DNA of 39,051 bases from Moraxellaceae bacterium (GTDB lineage Bacteria; Pseudomonadota; Gammaproteobacteria; Pseudomonadales; Moraxellaceae). The stretch is from positions 1 to 39,051 of the forward strand of contig CANBZV010000004.1 of NCBI GenBank assembly GCA_947373945.1. Reading direction: 5' to 3'. Position 1 is the stretch's first letter; every line of letters starts with the position of its first letter. The translations under genes and the position numbers were made by a program. A model generated the notes under the pieces. That model did not search any database. It was not told where the DNA came from and saw only the letters and a list, made by a program, of their open reading frames with translations. This document shows positions 9,285-18,118 of this stretch, in pieces.

Positions 9285-10379
9285 GTGTTTGCGCCATCAT
9301 TAGAATTTTTTAAACATTTATTAGATAACCTCAGTACTGCGGTATTGTTGGTTGATGATAAATTATGTGTTAGTTATTTGAATCCGTCGGCAGAGATGTT
9401 ATTGGCAGTGAGCCGCTCGCGTGCTGAAGGCTATCCGTTGGCGCAAATCTTTATTGACTCGTCTGCTAATAGCCTCATTGATAAAATGGCGGATACCCTG
9501 AAAACAGCTCATCCCTTTACTAAACGTGAGGCGTGTATGCGCGTGGGGGTGAATGAAGTTATCGTCGACTATACGGTAACCGCGTTACTGAGCCCGAATC
9601 ATCCGACATCATTGCTCATTGAAATGCAGCAGATTGATCGTTTATTACGAATCTCCCGTGAGGAAACCATTTTAAGTAACCATCAAGTAACCAAACAATT
9701 GGTACGGGGTGTTGCTCACGAGATTAAAAATCCGCTGGGTGGCATTCGTGGAGCAGCGCAACTGTTAGGTCGTGCCTTACCTGATAAGCAACTTGCCGAA
9801 TATACAAACATTATTATTGAAGAAGCTGACCGTTTACGTAATTTAGCTGACCGAATGTTAGGACCGCGTAAACTCCCTGATCTGCAACCGATCAATATTC
9901 ATGAATGTCTGGAACGCGTGCGCTCATTGATTTTGGTGGAAGCGGAAGGCGAAGTGGCGATTGTGCGGGATTATGATTTATCGTTGCCTGAACTGAATGC
10001 AGATCCTGATCAACTGATTCAGGCTATTTTGAACATTACCGGCAATGCTTTACAAGCCTTGCGCGAGAACAGCAAACAACAGTCACCAACTATTATCCTT
10101 CGTACTCGTGCCCAACGCCAATTCACTATTGGTGTCGTTCGCCATCGCTTAGTACTAAGGATTGATATTATTGATAATGGCCCCGGTATTCCTCCCCATT
10201 TAATTGATTCCATTTTTTACCCGATGGTGACAGGGCGTGCGAGCGGCTCTGGCCTAGGGTTGTCGATTGCTCAAGATATTATTCATTTGTATCACGGCCT
10301 GATTGAGTGTGAGTCTCAAGTGGGAAAAACCGTGTTTAGTATTTATTTGCCTTTGGAGAGTGGCTATGAACGCCGATAA
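9285..10379 (+). CDS. ntrB: Nitrogen regulation sensor histidine kinase NtrB (GlnL)
   Basis: PAS domain, H-box GVAHEIKNPLGGIRGAAQLL, N box and G box DNGPGIPPHL, GSGLGLSIAQDI; followed by NtrC. GTG start. Confidence 0.93.
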   Translation: MFAPSLEFFKHLLDNLSTAVLLVDDKLCVSYLNPSAEMLLAVSRSRAEGYPLAQIFIDSSANSLIDKMADTLKTAHPFTKREACMRVGVNEVIVDYTVTALLSPNHPTSLLIEMQQIDRLLRISREETILSNHQVTKQLVRGVAHEIKNPLGGIRGAAQLLGRALPDKQLAEYTNIIIEEADRLRNLADRMLGPRKLPDLQPINIHECLERVRSLILVEAEGEVAIVRDYDLSLPELNADPDQLIQAILNITGNALQALRENSKQQSPTIILRTRAQRQFTIGVVRHRLVLRIDIIDNGPGIPPHLIDSIFYPMVTGRASGSGLGLSIAQDIIHLYHGLIECESQVGKTVFSIYLPLESGYERR

Positions 10380-11796
10380 AGTATGGATAGTTGATGATGA
10401 TCGTTCGATCCGCTGGGTATTAGAAAAAACACTCATGCAAGAAGGGTTGGAAGTCACTGCATTTGAAGACGCCCAAACCCTGCTTAATAAGCTCGGCAAA
10501 GACAAGCCTCATGCCATTGTTACCGATATCCGTATGCCCGGAATCGATGGCTTGACGTTGTTGGCGAAAATTCGTCTTGAGCATCCGGATGTGCCGGTAA
10601 TTGTGATGACCGCGCATTCCGATTTGGACTCAGCGGTATCATCGTATCAAGGTGGTGCGTTTGAGTATTTGCCTAAACCGTTTGATGTTGATGATGCCAT
10701 TAGCATTGTTAAGCGCGCTATTGCTCATCATCACGAGCAGCAAAAAACCGCAACGCCGTTACTGGTGGCGACTAAAGGCGTCGACATTATTGGTGAGTCA
10801 CCGGCGATGCAGGAAGTGTTTCGGGCGATTGGCCGTTTGTCTCACTCACATATCACGGTACTGATTAATGGTGAGTCGGGAACAGGCAAAGAGCTAGTCG
10901 CACAGGCGTTGCATCGCCATTCACCACGCAGCAGTCGGCCATTTATTGCGTTGAATATGGCAGCTATTCCCAAGGACTTGATGGAGTCCGAATTGTTTGG
11001 CCATGAAAAAGGCGCCTTTACCGGCGCTAGTCAATTACGTCAAGGACGTTTTGAGCAGGCCAATCATGGTTCGTTATTTTTAGATGAAATCGGCGACATG
11101 CCACTCGATACGCAAACTCGGTTATTGCGAGTATTAGCTGATGGCGAATTTTATCGCGTCGGCGGTCATATTCCCGTCAAAGTGGATGTGCGTATTATTG
11201 CCGCGACTCATCAAAACCTTGAGCGTTTGGTGGTGGAGGGCAAGTTTCGGGAAGACTTGTATCATCGTTTGAATGTCATTCGAGTGCATATTCCGCGCTT
11301 GCGTGATCGTAGTGAAGATATTCCTATGCTTGCCCAGCATTTTCTTGCCCGCGCTGCGCGTGAACTGAATGTTGAGCCAAAAGTGTTGCGTTTGGAAGCG
11401 TCGTCCTTTTTGCAGCAATTGCCATGGCCGGGTAATGTCCGCCAATTGGAAAACACGTGTCGCTGGTTAACAGTAATGGCATCAGGCCGTGAAATCGTTC
11501 CTTCTGATTTGCCTCCTGAATTGCAGCAAGTCAGCAGCCATGAAGTTGTACGTTCCGTACAAACATGGGAGCAGGCATTGGCAGAATGGGCGCGTAAAGA
11601 ACTAGCAAGTGGAACTAAACTATTGCTGGAACAAGCATTGCCTAGCTTCGAAAAAGTGATGATTTCTGCTGCGTTGAATCAAACGGGCGGTCGTCGTCGT
11701 GATGCGGCTGAAGTGCTCGGTTGGGGCCGTAACACCTTAACGCGCAAGATTAAAGAACTGAAAATGGAAGTGGCAGGTGAAGAAGACGAAGAGTGA
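10366..11796 (+). CDS. ntrC: Nitrogen regulation response regulator NtrC (GlnG)
   Basis: REC domain VWIVDDDRSIRWVLEK; AAA+ Walker A GESGTGKE, GAFTGA sigma-54 loop; C-terminal Fis-type HTH GRRRDAAEVLGWGRNTLTRKIKEL. ATG at 10366 is preferred to the longer ORF start at 10303. Confidence 0.95.
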   Translation: MNADKVWIVDDDRSIRWVLEKTLMQEGLEVTAFEDAQTLLNKLGKDKPHAIVTDIRMPGIDGLTLLAKIRLEHPDVPVIVMTAHSDLDSAVSSYQGGAFEYLPKPFDVDDAISIVKRAIAHHHEQQKTATPLLVATKGVDIIGESPAMQEVFRAIGRLSHSHITVLINGESGTGKELVAQALHRHSPRSSRPFIALNMAAIPKDLMESELFGHEKGAFTGASQLRQGRFEQANHGSLFLDEIGDMPLDTQTRLLRVLADGEFYRVGGHIPVKVDVRIIAATHQNLERLVVEGKFREDLYHRLNVIRVHIPRLRDRSEDIPMLAQHFLARAARELNVEPKVLRLEASSFLQQLPWPGNVRQLENTCRWLTVMASGREIVPSDLPPELQQVSSHEVVRSVQTWEQALAEWARKELASGTKLLLEQALPSFEKVMISAALNQTGGRRRDAAEVLGWGRNTLTRKIKELKMEVAGEEDEE

Positions 11797-11820
11797 TATT
11801 CACTTTCTCAATTTCTTTTG

Positions 11821-11855
11821 GAGCGTCATTCCCGTGAAAACGGAAATGACGTCTC
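11821..11855. repeat. REP/dRS3-like intergenic hairpin between convergent ntrC and DUF4105 genes
   Basis: gagcgtcattcccgt-gaaa-acggaaatgacgtctc: near-perfect inverted repeat with CGTCATTCCCG core. Confidence 0.55.
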
Positions 11856-11893
11856 AGCTGCATTGGTATTGAGAAAAGATAATTTTCGTCTAC

Positions 11894-13801
11894 TCAAAAA
11901 TACCTTACCCAGCCCAACTCGCCACTTTGCCAATGCTGACCATTTTCTTGCTCATACCGACCTTGAAGCCTTAAGGCATTATCGGTATTAAACTGCCATT
12001 GATAACCCAATTTGGCAGTCGTTAAAAACTGCTCGCTATCTTGATGATATAAACTTTGCACATCAACAAACAGTTGACCCAGCGTGGACTGTTGACGACA
12101 GCCAATCCGTGGTCCTAAGCCAACACGCCAGCCTTGATCCAAATGACTGCCTGCCTGCATATGACCTTCAACAAAGCCATAGCACAACCAATTGTTGGTA
12201 TTTAACTGACTGCTAACACCCGCGCTGCCTTCGAAAAAAGCGACACTATGCTCTTGGCCAGTACTAAATTTACCGTCATGGTCAACGGCTGCTTGTTCGC
12301 CACCAATCGCAAAAGACCACGACAATGGCTTAAGAAAGTCATTACGGGGGGCCAATGAGTCAATACTGACAAACGTAAAACGTTGTAGTTTTAGTTGCTG
12401 ACTCTCGGTGTAGTAACGCAATTGTACGCGCAAGAAATCAATAGCCGCGCCTCGACGATATCCGTCATCGTTGTCCAGTAAATCGTGGTAGGCAGGGCGA
12501 TAATCCACACTAACAAAAGCATTGTCTTGTGCCGAACCTGTACCCAAAATAAAACGACTGGTATCGTGGCCATGAGCTGGGTCAACGATTGGGCGTGGTG
12601 GGGTTTGGCGAGTATCAGCGACGGCATACGTACTACGTTTGATGAGTAAGGTTCGTAGTCTTTTCGGTGCGCTATCTTTGTTGGTTTCGTGCCCCAAAAA
12701 TAAATAATACAGATAGTCATACGCCATTTCATACGCCCGTGCCTGTTCATCTACCGCTAAAGCACTGACGTCGGTTTCGGGGTCTTCTGCTAGTTTTTTC
12801 GATAGGGCATTAACTTGTGGGCTATTTTCTTGCGCGTGAAAAGCTAAGGCAGTGCCACTGGCAGGACGATAGACAATTTGTTTAAGCATGTTTTTTTCTA
12901 GCAATATCCGTCGCACGGTATCAGTAGGAATCGCATACACAGGAAAATCACGGCGCAGATAGGTATTGGGACGAGCAGCCTCTAACAAGCCTAATAATTG
13001 ATAAGAGCAGTTAGATGCCAGGAAATAATATGGCAAGTTCACGCCTTTCATTTCCCACAAATGGGCTAATAATTGATTGATTTCTTCAGGCGTTAAATTG
13101 AGCTGATACTCCCATAAGTCTCTGTTTTCAAAGTCATTGTATTCTTTAACTTTTTCATAATAGGGCAATACCGAAAATGCACCACCATAGCCGCCCGATA
13201 AGCCTTTATACGCAAACTCTAAACCATTACTGGTATTAGTTTGTGCCGCGTAATTGACAGCATAGGCGAGCAACCGGGTTTCTTCGGTTTGGTCTGGGGC
13301 ATCAATACGCAATAAGGTATGGCCAAACATAGATGAGGGATTATTAACAAAATCGGCGGCAAAAACCAAGGTGGCTTCGTGAGGGTTAAGCCCTTTGAGC
13401 CAGGTGTTGAAAGCAGGGCAGTTTGCAGACGCTAAGTCATTATCACTAATATTAAGTTGTTGACGTAGCCAAGCGACGCGTGCCGGAAATTTACAGGCAA
13501 CCGCATCATCGGCTTTGGCTGTACTAGGCGCGACAAGCGCTTTTAACGTGGCATTTAACTCTTCTTCGGGGTTAGTTCGGCCTTCGGGACTGACAAAAAA
13601 TGAGGGCTGATTGTGTATCAGGCTAGAGAGTTGGTCACCTTGCTGGTCTTCGTAACGCAGTAAAATATGCCAATAAGGCTGCTGGCTAAGCTGTTGTTGC
13701 TTAGCTTGTGCAAGCCAATTATCAATAGCGGCGGCTGAGCTAAAAGAAGAATAGACGGTTAAACCGAGAAGACAGGCCAAACGAGATAATGGAAAAGTCA
13801 T
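11894..13801 (-). CDS. DUF4105 (Lnb N-terminal periplasmic-like) domain protein
   Basis: Signal peptide; PSSMFGHTLLRID, YAVNYAAQ, GLSGGYGGAFSVLPYYEKVKEYNDFENRDLWEYQLNLTPEE, LASNCSYQLL are the signature of DUF4105; C-terminal beta-barrel-like region. Confidence 0.85.
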   Translation of the reverse strand: MTFPLSRLACLLGLTVYSSFSSAAAIDNWLAQAKQQQLSQQPYWHILLRYEDQQGDQLSSLIHNQPSFFVSPEGRTNPEEELNATLKALVAPSTAKADDAVACKFPARVAWLRQQLNISDNDLASANCPAFNTWLKGLNPHEATLVFAADFVNNPSSMFGHTLLRIDAPDQTEETRLLAYAVNYAAQTNTSNGLEFAYKGLSGGYGGAFSVLPYYEKVKEYNDFENRDLWEYQLNLTPEEINQLLAHLWEMKGVNLPYYFLASNCSYQLLGLLEAARPNTYLRRDFPVYAIPTDTVRRILLEKNMLKQIVYRPASGTALAFHAQENSPQVNALSKKLAEDPETDVSALAVDEQARAYEMAYDYLYYLFLGHETNKDSAPKRLRTLLIKRSTYAVADTRQTPPRPIVDPAHGHDTSRFILGTGSAQDNAFVSVDYRPAYHDLLDNDDGYRRGAAIDFLRVQLRYYTESQQLKLQRFTFVSIDSLAPRNDFLKPLSWSFAIGGEQAAVDHDGKFSTGQEHSVAFFEGSAGVSSQLNTNNWLCYGFVEGHMQAGSHLDQGWRVGLGPRIGCRQQSTLGQLFVDVQSLYHQDSEQFLTTAKLGYQWQFNTDNALRLQGRYEQENGQHWQSGELGWVRYF

Positions 13802-13828
13802 TATATTTTTAGAACTATAGATGAATAA

Positions 13829-13858
13829 TAAATAAAAAGCCCCTCAAAACGAGGGGCT
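13829..13858 (-). terminator. Intrinsic terminator of the DUF3015 genes
   Basis: On the minus strand: AGCCCCTC-GTTTT-GAGGGGCT followed by TTTTTATTTATT. Confidence 0.88.
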
Positions 13859-13876
13859 AGTTTTAGCGATAACGCA

Positions 13877-14356
13877 TTAGCTTGCTTGGTAAACAGCTAA
13901 CGCGGCATCTTGCGCCATCACTTGTTGTAATGCCGCTAATACTTGACCGGCTGTTTGATTTTCTGGAGCGAAAATCTTGCCAAAGTTGACTTTAGCTGCT
14001 TGGAAGAATGTGCCTTTATCTTCGGCCTTGATGTTCATCAAATTAGCCAACACATCTAAAGACTCACCATGACCCACGGACATATCGCGAGCTAAACGCT
14101 CGGAGTTAGTACCCATAAACATACTTAAACGAGCGCGGGAGCTAATAACGCCATCAGCTTGGCAACCCAGCGTACCACTTGTAATACCAAAAGTCTGGTT
14201 GCCCGACGTGCCATTAGTTGTAGCAGCTAACACTTTAGGAACGATACCGGATTGGCCTGCCCAAACCATTGTACCCAAACCACAACCAACATCGTTATCA
14301 GCCATAGCAACTGAAGAGCCGGATACTAATAAAGCGATCGCAAGAATTTTTTTCAT
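13877..14356 (-). CDS. DUF3015 family periplasmic protein (copy 2)
   Basis: Signal peptide; GCGLGTMVW, TTNGTSGNQTFGITSGTLGC; paralogue of adjacent ORF. Confidence 0.85.
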   Translation of the reverse strand: MKKILAIALLVSGSSVAMADNDVGCGLGTMVWAGQSGIVPKVLAATTNGTSGNQTFGITSGTLGCQADGVISSRARLSMFMGTNSERLARDMSVGHGESLDVLANLMNIKAEDKGTFFQAAKVNFGKIFAPENQTAGQVLAALQQVMAQDAALAVYQAS

Positions 14357-14381
14357 TTTTCATTTTCCTTGAGTTGTTGTC

Positions 14382-14858
14382 TTAAACAGCAGTGTAAGTG
14401 GCTAGTACCGCATCTTTAGCCATTACTTGTTGCAGAGCAGCAAGTACTTGACCTGCCGTTTGGTTATCAGCAGCAAAGATTGTGCTGAAATTAGCTTGAG
14501 TTGTTTGGAAGAACAACGCTTTATCTTGCTCTTTAACACCCATTAAGTCAGCTAATACGTTCAAAGACTCACCATGACCTACAGACATATCACGGGCAAC
14601 GCGTTCTGAGTTAGTACCCATAAACATACTTAAACGAGCGCGGGAGCTAATAACACCGTCAGCTTGGCAACCTAGTGTTCCGGATGTAATACCAAACGTT
14701 TGATTCCAGTAGGTGCCATTTGTTGTTGCTGCCAACACTTTAGGCGCTACACCAGATTTACCTTCGAATAAAATAGTACCCAAACCACAGCCTACGTCTT
14801 GGTCAGCCATTGCTACCGTAGAGCCTGCGAGTAACACCAGTGCGATTAGTTTCTTCAT
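14382..14858 (-). CDS. DUF3015 family periplasmic protein (copy 1)
   Basis: Signal peptide; GCGLGTILFEGKSG, TTNGTYWNQTFGITSGTLGC; paralogue 25 bp upstream of copy 2. Confidence 0.85.
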   Translation of the reverse strand: MKKLIALVLLAGSTVAMADQDVGCGLGTILFEGKSGVAPKVLAATTNGTYWNQTFGITSGTLGCQADGVISSRARLSMFMGTNSERVARDMSVGHGESLNVLADLMGVKEQDKALFFQTTQANFSTIFAADNQTAGQVLAALQQVMAKDAVLATYTAV

Positions 14859-14938
14859 CTTCAGATTCCCGTCTATGTTGTTGTGTGAAAAATCTTCTAA
14901 GCGTTGAGCCTACCCGATTGCTTTTATTTCGCCAAGCC

Positions 14939-16054
14939 TTAGCCTTCGGTTTGTTGTTGATTTAATGCCCATTTAATGTGTTCTTGCACCAAATTGGACA
15001 CGGAGTCTACTTTTTCGAGTAAGGCTTGAATGATTTGTGGGTGACGAGGGGCATTGCCCAAACCAATGGCAATATTACGTAAAAAGCCATCATAACCAAT
15101 ACGGCGAATCGGTGAACCTTCGGTTTTAGCCAAATACGTTTTTTCATCCCATGTAAATAATGTTAAAAGTGATGCGTTATCAAGGCCGTGGCGCGCTTTA
15201 AAATCACTTTCTTGGCTAACTTGGGCATAACGATTCCAGGGACAAATAAGCTGACAATCATCACAGCCAAAAATACGATTGCCAATTTTGGTGCGTAAAT
15301 GCTCGGGAATACTACCAGAGTACTCAATAGTTAAATAAGAAATACATAAGCGCGCATCCAGTTGATAGGGCGCAACAATCGCTTGAGTGGGGCATATATC
15401 CAAACATGCCTGACACGAGCCACAATGATGACTGACGGGGCTATCCACAATGAGTGGCAGATTGGTGAATAACTCACCTAAAAAGAAAAATGAGCCAGCC
15501 TGACGATTCATCAGCATAGTGTTTTTGCCAATCCAGCCTATTCCTGCTTGTTCGGCGACAGCTCGCTCCAGCACAGGCGCTGAGTCAACAAAGGCGCGAT
15601 AACCAATGTCGCCCACCTCGCTACTGATTTTTTCGGCAAATTTTTGCAACCGTTTACGCATAACTTTGTGATAATCACGTCCAAAAGCATAACGGGCGAT
15701 CACCCCTTGTTGAGGATTATGGGGTACGCTACGTGGCGCAGGTTTCTCGACTAAATAATCCATGCGCACACTAATAATGCGTTGGGTGTTTTCTTCTAAT
15801 AATTCAGGCCGCCAACGTTTTTCGCCATGGCTGGCCATATAGGCTAAATCACCATGAAAACCCTTGGCTAACCAGTCTTGTAGATGTTGACCATGTTGTC
15901 CCAAATCCACGCCGCTAACACCGACTTGCTGAAAACCAAACTCCTGACCCCATTGTTTTATTTGGCTAGTCAGTTGCGTCATATCGACCGGTTGTATAAA
16001 GATTTTTTGCATAACGTAACGAGGGTGTCGAAGGGAGAGAAAATAAGAGACCAC
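14939..16054 (-). CDS. queG: Epoxyqueuosine reductase QueG
   Basis: Two 4Fe-4S motifs (CGSCQACLDICPTQAI; CDDCQLICPWN); YDGFLRNIAIGLGN. The true start may be internal (MQKIF... or MTQLTS...). Confidence 0.93.
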   Translation of the reverse strand: MVSYFLSLRHPRYVMQKIFIQPVDMTQLTSQIKQWGQEFGFQQVGVSGVDLGQHGQHLQDWLAKGFHGDLAYMASHGEKRWRPELLEENTQRIISVRMDYLVEKPAPRSVPHNPQQGVIARYAFGRDYHKVMRKRLQKFAEKISSEVGDIGYRAFVDSAPVLERAVAEQAGIGWIGKNTMLMNRQAGSFFFLGELFTNLPLIVDSPVSHHCGSCQACLDICPTQAIVAPYQLDARLCISYLTIEYSGSIPEHLRTKIGNRIFGCDDCQLICPWNRYAQVSQESDFKARHGLDNASLLTLFTWDEKTYLAKTEGSPIRRIGYDGFLRNIAIGLGNAPRHPQIIQALLEKVDSVSNLVQEHIKWALNQQQTEG

Positions 16055-16178
16055 GGATTTGATGTAGTTTAGCGCATTTTGTCAACATTCAGTCGTGAAC
16101 AGCAGTAGTCATGTAAGTTAATAAGCAATAAGCGCGTCCGTCCTAAGGCGTTTATACTAGGCACGAATAATATAAACA

Positions 16179-17639
16179 ATGCTTGAGCCAGTCATGGATA
16201 CCCCTATTTATAGTACAGCGCAAATTCGTCATATCGAAGAGCAAGCATTTGCAAGTGGTGTTGTTAGTAAAGCACTCATGGCATTGGCGGGTGCAACGGC
16301 ATTTACGGAGTTAACGCAAAAATGGCCCCAAGCACAACATCTGATTGTGTGCTGTGGCAGTGGCAATAACGGCGGTGATGGTTATGTCATTGCCCGTTTA
16401 GCTCAACAAGCCGGTCATCAAGTCGAGGTGTTCTACAGTTCTTCGCCAAAAACGCCTGATGCACAGTTTATGATGCAGCAAGCTCAACAGGCAGGTGTCA
16501 TTACTCAATTGTGGGCCGGACAAACCCTAGTTGCTGACGTACTGGTAGATGCTTTATTGGGTATAGGTTTGAATGCACCTGTAACAGGTATTATTGCTGA
16601 AATGATCACGGCAATGAATGGCAGTTTATTGCCGATATTTGCCGTTGATGTGCCATCGGGTATAGATGCTGATACGGGGGCAGTGTGTGGCGTTGCCATA
16701 CAAGCGCACTGTACGGTGTGTTTTATTGGCTATAAATTAGGCTTGTTAACGGGTGAAGGGGCATCTCACGTTGGCCAGTTAGTACTGAAAGATTTACAAA
16801 TGGCCAGAGAGTTTTATCCTGAGACCGCAATTGCCGGATTATTAAATCATGCGCAATTACACTTTCCCAGACGTGACCGAAATTGCCACAAAGGAGATTT
16901 TGGTCATGTTCTGGTGATCGGTGGCGATGAAGGGATGGGCGGAGCAGTCATGATGGCTGCTGAAGCGGCGTTGCGTTCAGGTGCGGGACGAGTGACGGTA
17001 GCAACCCATCCTAATCACGTGGTGGCTTTATTAGCACGCTGCCCTGAAGTGATGGTGCAAGGTATTCAGCATCCCTCACAACTAGAGCCATTGTTAACAT
17101 CAGCGACGGTGATTGTGATTGGTATGGGGCTGGGGCGGCAGGCATGGGGTCAACGCTTATGGTTGGCGGTACAGGATTGTCCTCAACCCATGCTAGTTGA
17201 CGCGGATGGCTTGTATTGGCTGGCGCAACAACCCAATCATCGGACTAATCGGGTTTTAACGCCACATGCAGGCGAAGCGGCACGGTTGTTGGCAACCGAT
17301 AATTTGTCGATTCAACGTCATCGATTGGCATCTATTCAGCAACTAGTGGCGTTATATGGTGGCGTAGTGTTGTTAAAGGGCGCTGGCTCCTTAATTGCCG
17401 ATGAACAGACTGTTAATCTTTGTCCTTATGGCAATGCGGGGATGGCTACTGCAGGTATGGGCGATACGTTGGCAGGTATTATGGGTGGTTTGATAGCGCA
17501 ATTTGGCTTGAGTTTGAATACGGTGAGTAAAGCGGTCCTGGCCCATGCCTTAGCGGGGGATAAAGCGGCGGAAGCTGGCGAGCGCGGGTTATTAGCGACT
17601 GATTTATTGCAGCCGTTACGTGGATTATTGAATAAATAA
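16179..17639 (+). CDS. nnr: Bifunctional NAD(P)H-hydrate epimerase / ADP-dependent dehydratase
   Basis: Epimerase domain CGSGNNGGDGYVIARLA, VDVPSGIDADTG; dehydratase domain VLTPHAGEAARLL, GNAGMATAGMGDTLAGIMGGL. Confidence 0.93.
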   Translation: MLEPVMDTPIYSTAQIRHIEEQAFASGVVSKALMALAGATAFTELTQKWPQAQHLIVCCGSGNNGGDGYVIARLAQQAGHQVEVFYSSSPKTPDAQFMMQQAQQAGVITQLWAGQTLVADVLVDALLGIGLNAPVTGIIAEMITAMNGSLLPIFAVDVPSGIDADTGAVCGVAIQAHCTVCFIGYKLGLLTGEGASHVGQLVLKDLQMAREFYPETAIAGLLNHAQLHFPRRDRNCHKGDFGHVLVIGGDEGMGGAVMMAAEAALRSGAGRVTVATHPNHVVALLARCPEVMVQGIQHPSQLEPLLTSATVIVIGMGLGRQAWGQRLWLAVQDCPQPMLVDADGLYWLAQQPNHRTNRVLTPHAGEAARLLATDNLSIQRHRLASIQQLVALYGGVVLLKGAGSLIADEQTVNLCPYGNAGMATAGMGDTLAGIMGGLIAQFGLSLNTVSKAVLAHALAGDKAAEAGERGLLATDLLQPLRGLLNK

Positions 17640-18118
17640 TGATGGCAAATATTATGATGAGTGATTGGCAGACTACCGCACCTGATGAACTGGCGATGGT
17701 GGAATTAGGTACAAAATTAGCTCAAGTATTAACCAAAGGTAGTGTGGTGTATTTGATTGGCGATTTGGGCGCGGGTAAAACAACGTTTACTCGGGGGTTT
17801 TTACGCGGCTTAGGGCACCAGGGGAATGTGAAAAGTCCAACGTATACGTTGGTCGAACCATATGAATTAGCGCAAGGTATCGTGTATCATTTTGATTTAT
17901 ATCGTTTACAAGACCCTGAAGAATTAGAATTACTGGGAATTCGTGATTATTTTCATCGGGACAGTATCGTTTTAGTAGAATGGCCCAGTCAAGGTGAGCC
18001 AATTTTACCTGCGCCTGATTTATCATTAACGATTAGTTTGCTGCCGCAGGGCCGTGCCTTACATTTCGCCGCTTTAACCCAACAAGGGCAACAGGCTTTA
18101 CAACAGCTATCTATATGA
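17639..18118 (+). CDS. tsaE: tRNA threonylcarbamoyladenosine biosynthesis ATPase TsaE
   Basis: Walker A GDLGAGKTTFTRGFLRGLGHQGNVKSPTYTLVEPY; HFDLYRLQDPEELE. Confidence 0.95.
   Translation: MMANIMMSDWQTTAPDELAMVELGTKLAQVLTKGSVVYLIGDLGAGKTTFTRGFLRGLGHQGNVKSPTYTLVEPYELAQGIVYHFDLYRLQDPEELELLGIRDYFHRDSIVLVEWPSQGEPILPAPDLSLTISLLPQGRALHFAALTQQGQQALQQLSI

Noticed and set aside
10303-10365. Extended N-terminus of the NtrC ORF
   Set aside because: The additional 21 codons lie within ntrB coding sequence and precede the normal REC start MNADKVWIVDDD.
12391-12750. 119-aa minus-strand ORF
   Set aside because: Alternate frame inside the well-supported DUF4105 gene.
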